From the NCBI GenBank assembly GCA_035222895.1, contig JAVYIG010007529.1, forward strand, positions 36,828 to 100,827: a stretch of 64,000 bases of DNA, given 5' to 3'. The notes under the pieces were generated by a model that was not told the DNA's origin, ran no database searches, and saw only the letters and a program-made list of their open reading frames with translations. The stretch comes from Strongylocentrotus droebachiensis. Lineage: Eukaryota > Echinodermata > Echinoidea > Camarodonta > Strongylocentrotidae. This document shows positions 35,337-48,588 of the stretch, piece by piece. The translations under genes were made by a program, and so were the position numbers. Each line of letters starts with the position of its first letter. Within the stretch, counting starts at the first letter, position 1.

Positions 35337-38300
35337 GCTATTGAGGTTATGTACAAGGATGAAACACACTATAAAACACTAAATCAAAATTATTATGAAG
35401 TTGAGTATTAATTATTATTTCATTTTTTGTTGGCATCACCTCTTTTTAACAAGTTTGGGAGTGGGTAAGCAGGGATTCATTGAGAAGGGTATCATAAATA
35501 AGCAATAATAAGCAAAAGAAGGAAACCAGTTATATAAATATTAATCAATAGACAAAAGTAGCTTGCAATTCTTTTTGCACCATTACTATAGAAATCCTCC
35601 TTTTCTTGGAGACAAAAATGAGTATATATAAGCATCTTTTCTTGGAAATACCTGAGACTATTTGATTTTGGAAGAAGAAAGTTCTTACTGGTTGAACACC
35701 AAGTGTATGACTTGGACATGCAAGCTTTTCTAACAACTTGAGTACAACAATTTCAACAAGAAACAACATCTAAGAAAAGAAGTCTCTCAGCCAGTCCGCT
35801 AATTTGTCAAGTTCAACAGAGTAACTTAATCCTAAGAGTATACTTCATTGTCTAGGTTATAAGATTACAACATCTCATTGACAGAGCTTTTTCTCGCCCG
35901 GCAGTGGCCAGCCAACCAGCCAAATGCAATTTCAAGAATCCAAGATGACGGGCGGGCGGTAGAAAAGTAAACTGAAAGAGTAGCCGGGACCACAAACTGA
36001 CACTATTCACTCACATTGATTGATTGGCAGGGGCCTTGATTAAACGGTCAATATTGGATAACACAACATCATCGGATATTAACTTCCACTTCTTTTATTT
36101 CATTCGGGAGTTTGCATGGGGCCGCTGCGAAGACACCACATTCGCCTTCCCTCCGTTCAACGTGATCAGCACGTTCTCGGATCAGGTAAAACAAAAGTTC
36201 TCCCGCAGTGCATTGTGGTAGTGTATACTGCACAAACTCACAAATCGATAGTCTATGAAAAATAACTTCCTGAAGCAAACTCTAACAGCTTCTCTTCTTC
36301 GGACATTGGTTACAGGATGAAAAGCTGGACACTAAATGACAGTTTACATACATCTTCAAGGATATACAAGTATTTTCAGGTATCCAAAGTCTAAAACCTA
36401 AAACTAACTTCAAATTAGACTCAAACTACACTCAGACTACAGTCAAACTACTCCAAATAACTGCGTCAGCGGGGTATGTGGCTGGAAAAATGTTCCGGTG
36501 CTGAAGCGATAGACTAGCTAGCTGAAGCCAGCAGAAAGGGTCGTGTGAGAGGCATTTTGGCAGGTGTTGGCTGCGTTCCAACAGACAGACAGACAGGCCA
36601 GAATGAGCGCCACGCTAACCCAAACAGTTTTCCCTCGCTGACATGCTGTACAAGCCTCCTAGTCTGCTCCTCGGACTGTCTCTTGATTGAAACCCAGCGA
36701 GGGCTCCCTTCCAACAGGACAGTACACCGACCGACCAACATATAGGCACATTCGGATGCGAGAATGTTAATAGCATCAAAGAATGTTGATAGCATTCGAA
36801 ACGAGCAAGAGGCCATATTCCCTTTCTCTGTATCATTACTGGAGGGAAGTATCATTGCTCTTACATTAAACAAGGAAATTATTGATGCTCGCTCTTTACT
36901 TTAAAATCCATATTGAAAACAATCCTTGCCCTTCCAACATATGAAGTACACATCTGAAAAACAATATTTGCTCTCTCCATGCACACCAAACCAACTGAAG
37001 CACAATGGATTTTTGCATGTGGATCAATGATCAATTACATATGCGATTGTCTATGATAGAAATATGTGCATTTCCGGTAAGCATGGGTCGATAGAGCTTG
37101 GTGTCCATCAAGTGGATACTCCAATTTAATTTAATTTAATAGACTGCGTAGGCCTATATGTCTTTCCCCTAAGGCTTTTAATCATAATATATGTTTTTGA
37201 GATTGCCAATTAATGAGTAGTGTTGACTTGAACTGGCCTATATTTGGAAATTCACTAATGACTTTCAAGAACAAATTTTGAGAGTATGTTTGAAGTTAAG
37301 ATCCAGAAGTATTCTGACCATCTAAACTAAAATAGTATCTTGATTTGATTTAAATAAAAATACCTTTCAATTCATACAACTTTATATTGTTATTTATGTT
37401 TATAGTATATTGCGCACTTGTATTCTTTTCATTTAATTTGATCGTACAAAATGCATTCATTTTGATCTTTTGCAACAAATATTCAATAACATAAATCAAA
37501 AGGCAATTATGTGTTGATATATAACAGAGAATCTCACATTAATCAATAATGGTATTAAAAGCAAAAGAACATCAAAGAAGTTGGGCTGTATGACAGATAT
37601 CATTGAAGCATTCTCAATACAATTTCTGAAGCATTAATGTCTCAAAACAAAATGTGGTATGATATGACACAAAATTAGGATGCTATGCAAGATCACATAA
37701 AGCCTGAGATTTTTTTTTGAAAATGACAGTAAAAATGAAATGATGTACTCCTATAAGAATATCCTATAAACATAATAATGTACCTTTGCTCTACAAAATT
37801 TGGCAAAAGGGCAAGGATTCTCAAGAGTCATAAGGCTCACTCCAGATGTCACTCAATTCTCTAAATTGAAGCCAAATAAATATAACATTTTAGGACACGC
37901 ATTAACACATCCCTCTTCATCCCTCCCCCTCGATAGAAAAATGTGTGAAAAATAAAGCATTTTATTCAATAGGAGCAAAGAATAAACACCGGTTTCTCTA
38001 TTTGCCTTATATAGCTTGGATAATGCTTCAGCCACGATGAATAGCCGATCGCCAGCCTTCGCGCTTCCTCTGGACACAAAAGAATGGAGGTCTAAGGGGT
38101 GAGGGGTCGGTGGTGTGGAGGGCGGTAAAATGGGTCGGTCCAGCAAACAATCTTTACTTAAACAGCATGAGGTTTTATACTCAAAACAGATTAAGCATGG
38201 ACAAAACACTCTACCTTCTATTAATGATGTCATAATAGGGGAATGAATTGTATTGATTCAGTTTATGAAACACATGCAGTGATATGTTGATTATTTAATA

Positions 38301-38964
38301 TTTCACAAAGTTTAGTGTTTAGATAGGCTAATTAGGGTGTGAAAGGATGTAACCTTACTTATAAAACACGATCGATCGCAACTACTTTAAAAAAATCAAC
38401 CCAAGGCCATTTCAATGGCCTTGAACGTCACCGTTTGAAACGTGTGAACATTACAATGACGTATTTCCGAATCTGAACAACATTTTTGGGGGACATACAA
38501 CAGGGTACTGTAAATTGCTTTTGAGCTGATTTTTTTTTAGCTAATCTAGCTAACAAAATGCTTATAACTTGCTTTTTAAGAATTTGAGATAAAAAGTTCA
38601 TAATTCAGGAGTTTCATTTTCACTTTGGATGTTCAATTGCATCTTTATAACCTACACGTCTATCTTCTTCCTGATATATTCATGAATGCATTCCCTATCC
38701 TACTTCACAGGATTACAATATCAAAACAATATCATTATCATGTTGGCTGCTAGAAGCCCTCCTCGGGCAAAAATGATGGAAATAAATGTTTTTGTCTTCT
38801 TGAACAAACTTGGTTCACTTTCCAGTATCGCTTTTACATGATTACACGTAAGCTTTTCCTCATCTATATTCATCTCTACAAAAATTCCCTGTTTTACATT
38901 TTAAAACCATTTTTTGTTGCCTTCTCATCATTTCCCCAAACCATATCCATCTCATTTACAATAC
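35337..38964. other. Unassigned AT-rich DNA
   Basis: No exon recognised. Small items: a CAGACAGACAGACAGG run near 36580 and a 9-bp-arm hairpin AAGGCCATTTCAATGGCCTT near 38404. The frames at 36514-36873 and 37853-38233 are over 115 codons but lack known motifs. Confidence 0.4.
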
Positions 38965-39017
38965 CTCTTTTCTCTATCTATCTATCTCTCTCTCTCTCTC
39001 TCTTTTTTTTTCTCTCT

Positions 39018-39054
<37 letters not shown>

Positions 39055-39164
39055 CCTTCTCCTCTTCCTCCTCCCAATCTACATTTATCCTTCTTTTTTC
39101 TCCTACAGTGTACTTCATTTCACCTTCTCCTTTCTCTCCTTGCTCTCTCTGTCTCTGTCTCTCC

Positions 39165-39209
<45 letters not shown>

Positions 39210-39210
39210 C
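38965..39210. repeat. (CT)n microsatellites
   Basis: Two long CT blocks (about 38980-39050 and 39140-39205) separated by a TCCTCC-rich bridge. The Ser/Leu frames of up to 215 codons here are compositional. Confidence 0.85.
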
Positions 39211-39312
39211 TCCTTGTCCTGCTCCTTCTCCTCCTCTCCTCCTTTTCTCTCCGCCTACATTTATCCCACATTCATTTTTTTTAAACCTCATTTCACCTTC
39301 TCCTTCCTCTCC

Positions 39313-39470
39313 TTGCTTCTCTCAAACTCTATCTCTCATTCTCGTTGTTCTCTTTGCTTCTCTCAAACTCTATCTCTCATTCTCGTTGTTCTCTTTGCTT
39401 CTCTCAAACTCTATCTCTCATTCTCGTTGTTCTCTTTGCTTCTCTCATACTCTATCTCTCATTCTCCAAA
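39313..39470. repeat. 41-bp tandem repeat, four units
   Basis: Units start at 39313, 39354, 39395 and 39436 with TTGCTTCTCTCAAACTC and end in CATTCTCGTTGTTCTCT. They are nearly identical and the fourth is slightly diverged and partial, so the expansion is recent. The period is not a multiple of three, so it does not conserve a reading frame. Confidence 0.9.
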
Positions 39471-40362
39471 CCCATCCCAATGCCATTTTCTCTGGTCTAA
39501 TTTGACAACTGAACTGGGTAGTCTTAATACCAATACATATACATTCTGTTATGATGAGTGATTACAATTCATGAATACAAATGTGTGCCAGGAAATAATT
39601 TTTTGAGAAATAATTCCTCTCCATGATGACATAGGATTTAAGGTTATTGGGTTCTTTGCCCATCAGCTGTCGCAGGAATTATGTCTCTTCAGCTAGCAAG
39701 TAATCTTTATACCCTTTTCCTTGGCAAAAAAAATGTTATTAAGAGAATTATAATGTACAATATATATACAGCAGGTAAATGTTGTATTTTAATGATATAT
39801 CAAATTCTGATTTTGTTCTATTTCAGTTGGATAGCTAGCCCTTTCATTCATTAATGTCAGGGGGGGGGGGGCTCCCAAAATTTAATACCAGTTCAACCAT
39901 GCAAGGTATTAAGATATTGATAACAAATACATTAAGTTCATCCCATGTTCCCATTTGATATTAAAAAATACAGTTTATGTCCCTTTCCCTGGAAAGTGAA
40001 TAACATACCGGTACTAAAATTGTATAATAGCAAACATATAAACAATAAAATATTTACTTTGTACCGATAACTACACAAAACATTACAGTTAATGACTGAG
40101 GGTAAAGCCTAATAAATATAACATTGAATAGGACCAGATTGAGACCAGCAAATCTTCTAAACTAGATATATATACTGCCCAAATATTCTCTTCTGATTAC
40201 CATTTCCATACCATTATTAAATGTTCATAGTACTTCTGGAATAACATGAAATGAAATGGAAGGAGAAATGTCTGCAATCTTTTCTATTTTTACATCAATG
40301 TGATTTTGGGCATGTCGCCATTGGAACATTTCTGATATGTAGGAAAATAATTGGGCGATTTG
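39471..40362. other. Unassigned AT-rich DNA
   Basis: Poly-G run near 39859; nothing else recognised. Confidence 0.4.
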
Positions 40363-40437
40363 TTCTGTCAGGAGACAGGAGGGTGTTAACTCTATGGAAA
40401 ATATATGAGTGAACGCCCTTGTGATTCCACACAGACA
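40363..40437. repeat. Dispersed short palindrome family, member 3
   Basis: The left arm CAGGAGGGTGTTAACTC mirrors GAGTGAACGCCCTTGTG on the right, with outer TTCTGTC against GACAA. The centre is about 15 bp of AT-rich sequence. Confidence 0.6.
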
Positions 40438-41799
40438 ATTTCTTGAAAGCATCCTGCAAACAGGACTGGTGCCTGCAAGTCGTTTTTTTTCTTTAACAAC
40501 AATTCAATTATTTCAAATGTTTGTGTACTGTCTGTTCAGCATTTCCCCAATAGACAAGTAATAAATATAATCAAATGTGATCGAAGAGCAAAACACTCAA
40601 ACATAAAATACAAATAAATATGTTTGTGAGAGAATAGACAAATCTAAAGCTGTACCTTTTTAACTATAACCTGTCATTAAATTAATCATTGGTGATGAAA
40701 ACAATATCTACATTCCATATTCCTAAACTGTCATAAATAGACATCACAAAGCTTCAATGTAATACTTAATAATACAAAAAATGCTTAATGAAACTACATT
40801 TATACAAATTGAATTTGACTGAAATAATAGAGAGATAACAATTTTCAGGAGATATCTTTAATTTGAGCAACCAGTTTAAAAAGAAAGGCTTGCACCAAAC
40901 TTGTCAATGTCACTGCATTCCACTAGCAAGTGAAGGAGCGTGGATGTTGCTGAAGAGAAAACGTGCCCAGCATGAGAAGTATGAATATAACCCCGCACCT
41001 CGGGGCAGGTTACGCTATTAATATGGATCTTTCTTCTTATGTTCTAAGAAACAGAGGGATAGCCTCAACAACCACCCCCCCCCCCCCCCCAGCCCAGCTC
41101 CTGAATATGAGAGATGGTAAAGGAGGTAAGGGGACGGAGAGAGGAAATGAAGGAGGGAACGAGAGAATCGTCGTCGATGGAGCAAGGTTAATGACTGCAT
41201 CACTTGAGTCAAGAGGGTGCGACCATGGACAGATGACCATGTTCACACATTCATTGTTTTATGCTGTTTTATCTATTACTCCTGTGGCAATGAAGGAAAA
41301 CCTGCAAGCTTGATGTGAAAAGAACAGCTTTTATAATCCATTAGGCAAAAATATGGAATATACCAAACCCATCAAGTGCTAATTCATTGTTTGGATTCCT
41401 ATATGTTAAGGATAAATTGTCAATAAACAGATTATAAGTCAGAACGTTGAGTTGAATGTAAATGCCACATGTGAAAAGATTCTTCTAAATCTGTGCTGGA
41501 AGTGTCACAAAAATGCAAGAATCTGTTTGCATTTTTTTGTGGCCTGATTTTTTGTTTCTGACATCATGGACAATGGTATTGTTAATGAGGTAGGACATCT
41601 CCAGATTAGGGAAGATGCTTCAAGACTTGGGCCTGTCATCAACCTCTTGGATCAAATTAGATTTTATAGTACAACACACATTTCCAGGTGACTGCAGCCC
41701 CAAATCATCTCTGGCATTGTATTTAACGGTTTAAAGACGATACCATAAGTAAGGGTGTGAACAGATCATGCAGGAAGAACAAGAGATGATCTTGAACTT
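40438..41799. other. Unassigned non-coding DNA
   Basis: Poly-C run near 41078. The 116-codon frame at 40963-41313 crosses that poly-C run and has no family features. Confidence 0.4.
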
Positions 41800-42470
41800 C
41801 ATCAACGATGTAGGTCAGGTAACTCATCTCAAGTCCTTTCCCAGCCAGTCTCTCAAGCCAGTCAGGATGACGACCTTGTCTCGCTGACCATGGGGTGCTG
41901 GATGGCATGTATAGGGTGTCTAAGAAAATGATAAGCCAGCCAGCAAGACCTTGTCTCGCTGACCATGGGGTGGTGGATGGCATGGGATGTATAGGGTGTC
42001 TAAGAAAATGATAAGCCAGTCTCTCAAGCCAGTCAGGATGACGACCTTGTCTCGCTGACCATGGGGTGAGGATGGATGGCATGTACAGGGTGTCTAAGAA
42101 AATGATGAGCCAGTCTCGATCTCAAGCCGGTCAGGATGACGACCTTGTCTCGCTAACCATGGGGTGCTGGATGCATGGGATGTATAGGGTGTCTAAGAAG
42201 AAGTGATGAGCCAGTCTCTCAAGCCAGTCAGGATGATGACCTGGTCTCGCTGACCATGGGGTGCTGGATGCATGGGATGTATAGGGTGTCTAAGAAAATG
42301 ATGAGCCAGTCAGGATGATGACCTTGTCTCGCTGACCATGGGGTGGTCGATGGCATGGGATGTACAAGGTGTCTAAGAAAATGATGAGCCAGTCAGGATG
42401 ATGACCTTGTCTCGCTGACCATGGCGGTGGTGGAATGGATGTATAGGGTGTCTAAGAACATGAAGAGTCT
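41800..42470. repeat. Minisatellite array, seven units of 75-98 bp
   Basis: The phrase CTCGCTGACCATGG (or a one-base variant) starts at 41880, 41955, 42051, 42149, 42246, 42329 and 42411. Each is followed by a GGTGxTGGATG-like segment, ATGTATAGGGTGTCTAAGAA and AGCCAGTC. Unit lengths fall into a class near 97 bp, which includes an extra TCTCAAGCCAGTCAGG segment, and shorter classes of 75-83 bp. A minus-strand frame (41723-42082) reads through the first units, but the mixed unit lengths do not keep one frame, so I do not call a protein. Confidence 0.9.
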
Positions 42471-44538
42471 ATGTCATTGCACATGCCTAATAATCAGCTC
42501 CATTAGCATAATGTGGCACAAACTGTTTAACCTCTGTACATGGGGAAATTTAGTGGAGAATGCGGATCTAACCATTTAAATAAAATTATTTATTATCACA
42601 TTTGAACATCCAGAGACCATACAGAAATGTGAAGTGAAGTCAGAAATTATATGTTTAAAAATAAAAAGAAGTATAAACAACAAAGCTTGATCTCACAGAA
42701 ATAAGACAAAGCTCTATGATAATTCAAGTTTTATGCAAACATCAAGTTTGATGAAAGCATTCATAAGAATTTTACATTAAAAAATGGAAAATGGGCAAAC
42801 TTCACTCCCTGGAAATCAGGACAAACTTTCTCAAAATATCCTATTTCTTTTATCTGGTCAAAGAATTTTATATGAATAAAGTGAAAAAGGAAAGACAAGA
42901 ATATTATTTTTGGTATATTTATAGGCATCGATACATCAAAGATCTTAAGGAGAATATGAGCATTTCGCTAGCACATTAATCCTGATACCTTTCCCCCCCC
43001 CCTGGTTTTCTCCGATGATGTGAATGGTTAGCATGGTAATTTAACCTTTTCCATCCCATTCCTTGAAGATCACCAAATGTTTAAAAAATGTATGAAGATT
43101 TCCAGGAGCGGCACCCTGCAGATTTCAAAAGGCGATGAGGGCCATTTGGAATCCTTTCTTCGTCCTCTGGAAAGTCATCTTCATCTCCATAATGAGCACA
43201 CCTCATGTTCCTGCCGCATCAACAGAACACATACAACGAGGCTCGTTGCTGCGGACATATCTGCATAATTACTGCCGTAACCTAGATAAACTAAGTCCTC
43301 ACAACGGCACAAGATGAGGAATAAGTCACACCGCAAGAAGCCCCCCACGCCTTAACTCTGCAGATCCAGATATGGTAATCAGACGTGCTATTCGCAGACA
43401 CAGACTGCATGTCATTAGCGAGTCCTAAACATCAATTTTAAAAAGCGACGCTACATCAACACGGCGAGAGAAATCCGACACCTGCAATGGCAGGATAGAG
43501 ATGCATCTCCATTTTGTTCCCTCCTTGTATCGGGAGAAAAAGGCTGAATTTACATCTTAAAGGTATTCGGTGACAAATGATCAAATGCAATCATCAGGTT
43601 GCCTGGTTGGCACAAAAACTTTTATTTGCCGAAGGGATTAGTTGTTAATGCGCACATCAACCCTGAGAATGCTACCTGAAGCAGTCTCCGACACCCCATC
43701 ATTCTGACATTGACATTTGTGTTGTTCTTTCAAAGGGATGTTTTCAAATGTTGGTTAGCCACTAGGTACGAGGCATTTTTGCAAGGGGTTAGGGAAGATA
43801 TGCAGAGCGAGGCAAGGTTGTATAAAATGTATAATTGACTTGCAAGATTACCATTTGATTTGGTTTTCCATCATCCCCCCCCCCCCCCCAGTTTCTTGCA
43901 TATCTTTTTCTTCTACTACAATCATTTTATTCATGAAGCACCAGATTTTACATCCATGTCAAAGATAAAAGGATGTAAACTCTGACATTTTCAGTTTAAT
44001 GGTAATCTCAGCAAGATGTGGAACTACCTTGTAATAATCAACAGAGGCCCGTATATTTCTTGCAATATTTTGCATATTGTTTTGCAAGTGAGAAAGAAGT
44101 CTAATTTCATCTATGATTGCATGGTGGGTGCAATAGAGAGGTTAGAATAATAAAAACAGCTTCAGCTATGAGTTGTATGTGTGAATAGAACCTGGATTAT
44201 TCTTACCAACTCAATACAAGATTTTAAGAATGGCCAAAAGAGGAGAGGGGAGAGTATCTGACAGACATATAGGTTCATTCAGCTCTTTCAGAATCATGAT
44301 TTTTGTCCAACTTGTAATCTCCTCTCCTGCTTTTCAATGAACACTCCCATTCCACGCTAAAACAAATGATTACGATAAGAATCACAAGACATCTCTTCCA
44401 GCTGAGTACCGATACACAATCATATTCTCATCCACACTTTAAGGCCAGAATGTTCAAAGAGCACCAGATTAATTGGAATGAAAGACAAAAGTCTATGCCT
44501 ACTGGTATGTGCAATAGAACACTGATAATTTTTTTACT
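42471..44538. other. Unassigned non-coding DNA
   Basis: Poly-C runs near 42991 and 43877. No gene recognised. Confidence 0.4.
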
Positions 44539-45315
44539 CAGGGCCATTGAAATTTCCTAAACTAGTTGCCATTGTGTAACTGATACATCAATCTTGTCTT
44601 ACACCTTTAGAATGCACCAAGACCAACACAACATTAGCTATCACCTTTATTTCTAACACCTTCAGAAAGTGCTAAATGAAGGTTATTTTAGGGTTACATT
44701 TTGAAGCATTTTGATGCAGGGTTGCAGGAGGCTCTATATGTTTGTCAACCAAAGTTTTATGACGTAATTTCAAACGCCTCAGTGACTGAATTAACATTGC
44801 AAATTCCATCTCTCTCCTACTACGCCATGTGAACATGCCTCCTTGCGTAGTGTCCCCCCCCCCCCCCCCCTCTAACTGATTACACATTGGGCATACAAGA
44901 CTGACAGACAGGTCTCCTTTTAGTCAAGGTGGCAGACAAAGAATCCCTCCATCACTCACTGTCTAACATCGCTCTTGCTCAACACGTCCATCGAGGAGCA
45001 ACCATTCCAGGAAAGGGCCTGGATGGATCATGCAAACCTAGCGCAGTATTGGATTTGTGCTACCCAGGGTGTCGGTGTCACCAGGGTGTCGGTGCTACCA
45101 GGGTGTCGGTGAAGGGCAAGCATGGATGATGGTAGGTCTAAAATAACCTTCATTTAGCACTTTCTGAAGGTGTTAGGAATATAAGTGTAGATAATGTTGG
45201 TCAAGGTCACAGATCTGGTGAAAATATTGTTTTCTTAGTGCATTATCAAGGTGTACGACAAGACTGATATATCAGTAACACAATAGCAAGTAGTTTAGGA
45301 ATTTTCAATGGCCCT
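44539..45315. mobile_element. Long-inverted-repeat element (150-177 bp arms)
   Basis: 44539-44690 is the reverse complement of 45139-45315. The outer ends are CAGGGCCATTGAAA and TTTCAATGGCCCT, and the inner ends are AGTGCTAAATGAAGGTTATT and its complement. The right arm carries about 25 extra bases in its middle. The spacer (44691-45138) contains a poly-C run and a short ACCAGGGTGTCGGTG tandem repeat (about 45063-45112), but no transposase. The structure suits a foldback or MITE-like DNA transposon. I see no convincing target duplication. Confidence 0.7.
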
Positions 45316-47079
45316 ATGCGTCCCCTATTGAATTACACGAACACTACAAAGATGTATTACATATCCAAACACGAATTCTATGGGATATATACAATAGGGA
45401 AATGAAATTGCCCATGACTTACTTTTTTCATAAGTAGTTCCAATCATGTTCAGTTTTCTTCAATTTACCTTGAAAGCTATAAGGGCAAATATAGTTCAAA
45501 CTCATATAGTAAGAGAATGTGCATCAAAGTATGTACCAGCATAGCTAGGTTTATGTCATTCAATCATGAAATTTCACAGACAAAGAAATAATAAGTTAAA
45601 ATTATGATATCGTGTGCGAAAGACCAGCATATTAGCACGTCTATACCAGCAAAAGCAAATAATTGATTCAAATAAATATTGCCTTACTTAAGCAAAATCT
45701 TGAAGATCGTCTCTTCTTAAAATGGGCTCTTGCCATTTTGTAGTATGACCTACAGTACTTGTACTAGCAAAATGTGCTAAATGCTGGTTCGTAGCAAGAC
45801 CACTTCATTCATGCATAAATGGAAACAACTTCAGAATGTCCACTCCCGCAAGTCCACAGGTAACCCCAACTCTAACCCTAACCAAAGGGCCACATTCTGA
45901 AGCCCTAATGCTAGTCTTAACCCTAAACAGTAAACAAGCGCACCCTTCTATTGCCCTTCTTGCTAAAAAAATACCCCACTCTTCATAAGGAAAAACAGTG
46001 CTAACTTGAAATCATACTGAATCAATCTTGACTAGTTTCATGAAGAGGCATAATTGGAGTGGTTTGGCACCTGAACATTTGCTGACTTACGAAACCCATG
46101 CTGAAATATCTGTCCCCCTTCTAATTTATCATTTGTGCTTCAAAATTTGAGCACCACCAAATCTCCAATACAGTGACCTGTACACACGTAACACACGATT
46201 TTGTCAAGGTCACTCTATCCTACTTCACAACTGATACACTACATATTGTAGAGGAGGGTTGCGCATGCATGCCAAGGAGTTAAGTCCACCCTAAGGTGAA
46301 TATGAGGTGCTTAAATAAAAGAGGGGGACAGTGGGACAACCCCTACTTACTTGGCTCCCGGCATTTTGGACCTCTCACACAAGTACCTGGAGAGCACCGG
46401 GATAATGTATTGGCCCCTTCACAACAAATTCAGACTCAAGCATTTTACGTCAACACTCCCATTCCGCAGAGCACCCTTTCATTTACATAGGAGTTGCTCA
46501 ATGGGTCAACGATGGGTGATTCCTTATCCCATTTCCGAAGGCCTCCCAACATTTTTTTCTTCTCCCCCTCATCTTCCTCATGAATACCCCATTCATTACC
46601 TCAATTCTATTTAAATATCAGGGGAACATCAGGCCCTTACCCTTGAGTTTTCATCTCGTTCGTCATCTTCACATGTATTTTATTGGACGCCAAACGAGAG
46701 GTTACTCACTGAAGTAGCAACTGACTTTAAGTTTGCTTTAATAATGACCTGTTTTCCCCGTGAACCCATTACGTTATATAAATCGTTAACAGTCATTATT
46801 CCCATGATAGATCAATGCCACTTATGTATCCATGTGTATTTGTCATTATGTTGGTATGTGTCTCTCCTTCGTCCTTGCGTTACGATCAAAATCTATTTTT
46901 ATTGATTCGTCTTCTTCTTTCCTAAATGGAAATGATCATCTCAGGTTTTCTACCTCTGTAAACGAACCCTTTCTCTTTCAATGTTTTATTTGTCTATCAA
47001 TCTCTGACTCTGTTTCTCTCCATATCTCTCTCTTGCTCACTCTCCTTCTATGTCTCTGTCTGTCTCTGTTATTCTCCCC
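45316..47079. other. Unassigned AT-rich DNA
   Basis: A few CCCTAA-type words occur near 45873-45930 but not as a regular telomeric array. No gene recognised. Confidence 0.4.
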
Positions 47080-47222
47080 TTCCCTTCCCTTTTTTCTTTC
47101 TCCCTTAGTCAACCTCTCTCTATTTGACTACCCCGGCCCCTTCCCTCTTCTTTCTCGCTCTCTTTCTTTCTTTCTTTCTCTCTCTCTCTCTCTCTTCCTC
47201 CCTCTTTCTCTCTTTCCATCAC
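47080..47222. repeat. (CT)n/(TTTC)n microsatellite
   Basis: TTTC tetranucleotides pass into CTCTCT on the plus strand. The 150-codon frame across it (46832-47284) is mostly Ser/Leu low-complexity. Confidence 0.8.
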
Positions 47223-47389
47223 AACGACAACATTACCCCACATCCTTCATGTACCTCAATCCATCTTTCATCGTGTGGGCTTAGAGCCATCATGTAGATA
47301 TGTTGTGGGATGTTTGCACAACCCTAACACCGTGAGCTGCCAAGCGGGGAAGCGGCCCAAATGCATCGACTCCACGCAGACATACTTTG

Positions 47390-47810
47390 CATGCCTTTCA
47401 AAATATGACATAATACAGGGCTTGAACATCACCCAACAACTGCAGATCCATTCACATGTGATGATTTATCCCGTGATCACTGTGTGAACATTGGCCACAG
47501 TATGAACACGACTGTTACACTTTTCAAATAAGACATAATCATCCAGCAACTGCAATCCATTCACATGACTCTTTGCAAATTATTGTGTGAACATTGCTAC
47601 TACAAAATGCCTTTCAAAATATTACTTAATAGAGGACTTGATCATTACCCAACAACTGGGGATCTGTTCACACAAGATGATTAATCTACTGAACACTGTG
47701 TGAACATTTCAATATAGACCGTACTAAGGTACAGTGCTTGATTATCACAAGACAACTGGAGACGTGTGTACATATTCATGCACCATGTGAACACTGCTAT
47801 TTCAAAATAC
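47390..47810. repeat. Diverged tandem repeat, about four units of 95-125 bp
   Basis: TTTCAAAATATxACxTAATA recurs near 47396 and 47615 with a weaker version near 47520. Each is followed by CCCAACAACTGxxGATC, a CATTCACATG-like word and TGTGTGAACATT. A fourth unit near 47740 keeps ACAACTGGAGA and CATGTGAACACTG. This is an old non-coding array. Confidence 0.6.
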
Positions 47811-48287
47811 CATCCATCTTAGATGAGAGGATTCCATTATGTGCGAACTTGGAATAATCCAAACACAAAAGGGGTATTAAATCCCCAATCTCAAACCATC
47901 CAATAGGTACCAGTATATCCCTTGATTCAACATCAGTAGACCTAGGACCATGTTGGTAGCGGTATCAGCCACCCTTGGACGTTTCCACGGACCCATTGTT
48001 CCCTTACAGCTTTTTAACGCCATTTGTCCTTGATTTGTAAAGCCTTCATTCAAAAGATAAATTGCAGGAAAGCTCTTATCAATCCAAATGTTATCAATCA
48101 AACGTCATTCTAACCATCTGCATCCCGTTCGCAAGGCAACCGCCATCGAGGTTTCCCCCGACTGAAGAAAAAAAATGATTGGCTTTCTGTCTTGCATAAA
48201 AGGGAGATTATATGCATAATCCATTATTCATTCCTCCATACGTTCATGGTCAATATGACATTGCATTACATGCATCTCCTTGTTTCC

Positions 48288-48353
48288 GGGAGGCACAAAG
48301 GCATCAACTCCGTGTTTAAAAATATGTGAGTCAACGCTCTTCATGGCTACACA
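48288..48353. repeat. Dispersed short palindrome family, member 4
   Basis: GAGGCACAAAGGCATCAACTC on the left mirrors GAGTCAACGCTCTTCATGGC on the right, with an AT-rich centre. It lies only about 30 bp from member 5. Confidence 0.5.
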
Positions 48354-48383
48354 CATGCGATATATTATATACATGTATCGTAT

Positions 48384-48457
48384 CATCTGAGGGAGTCAGA
48401 AGGGCATTAACTTGTATCATTTACTGGAGACTATGCCTTTCTGGCTCATAACAGATG
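48384..48457. repeat. Dispersed short palindrome family, member 5
   Basis: Outer CATCTG and CAGATG pair. The inner left arm GAGTCAGAAGGGCATTAAC and right arm GCCTTTCTGGCTC follow the family pattern. Confidence 0.65.
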
Positions 48458-48588
48458 ATGTCAATGTATGCGGGGGGCCACAAGGGCATAGGTCAATGTC
48501 AAAGGTTATGGTTGCCCCCTTTCCTTGTAGCTCTCTGCAGATGTAATATGTCAGGTGATCCAACAACTACTCCTGCAGCATCTGCTCC

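Noticed and set aside
38914..39561. 215-codon plus-strand frame
   Set aside because: Ser/Leu low complexity from CT repeats and a 41-bp array that does not keep frame.
41880..42470. CRISPR-like array
   Set aside because: The repeats are contiguous and spacers are not unique; eukaryotic context. It is a minisatellite.
45870..45935. Telomere-like CCCTAA words
   Set aside because: Irregular and few; not an interstitial telomeric array.
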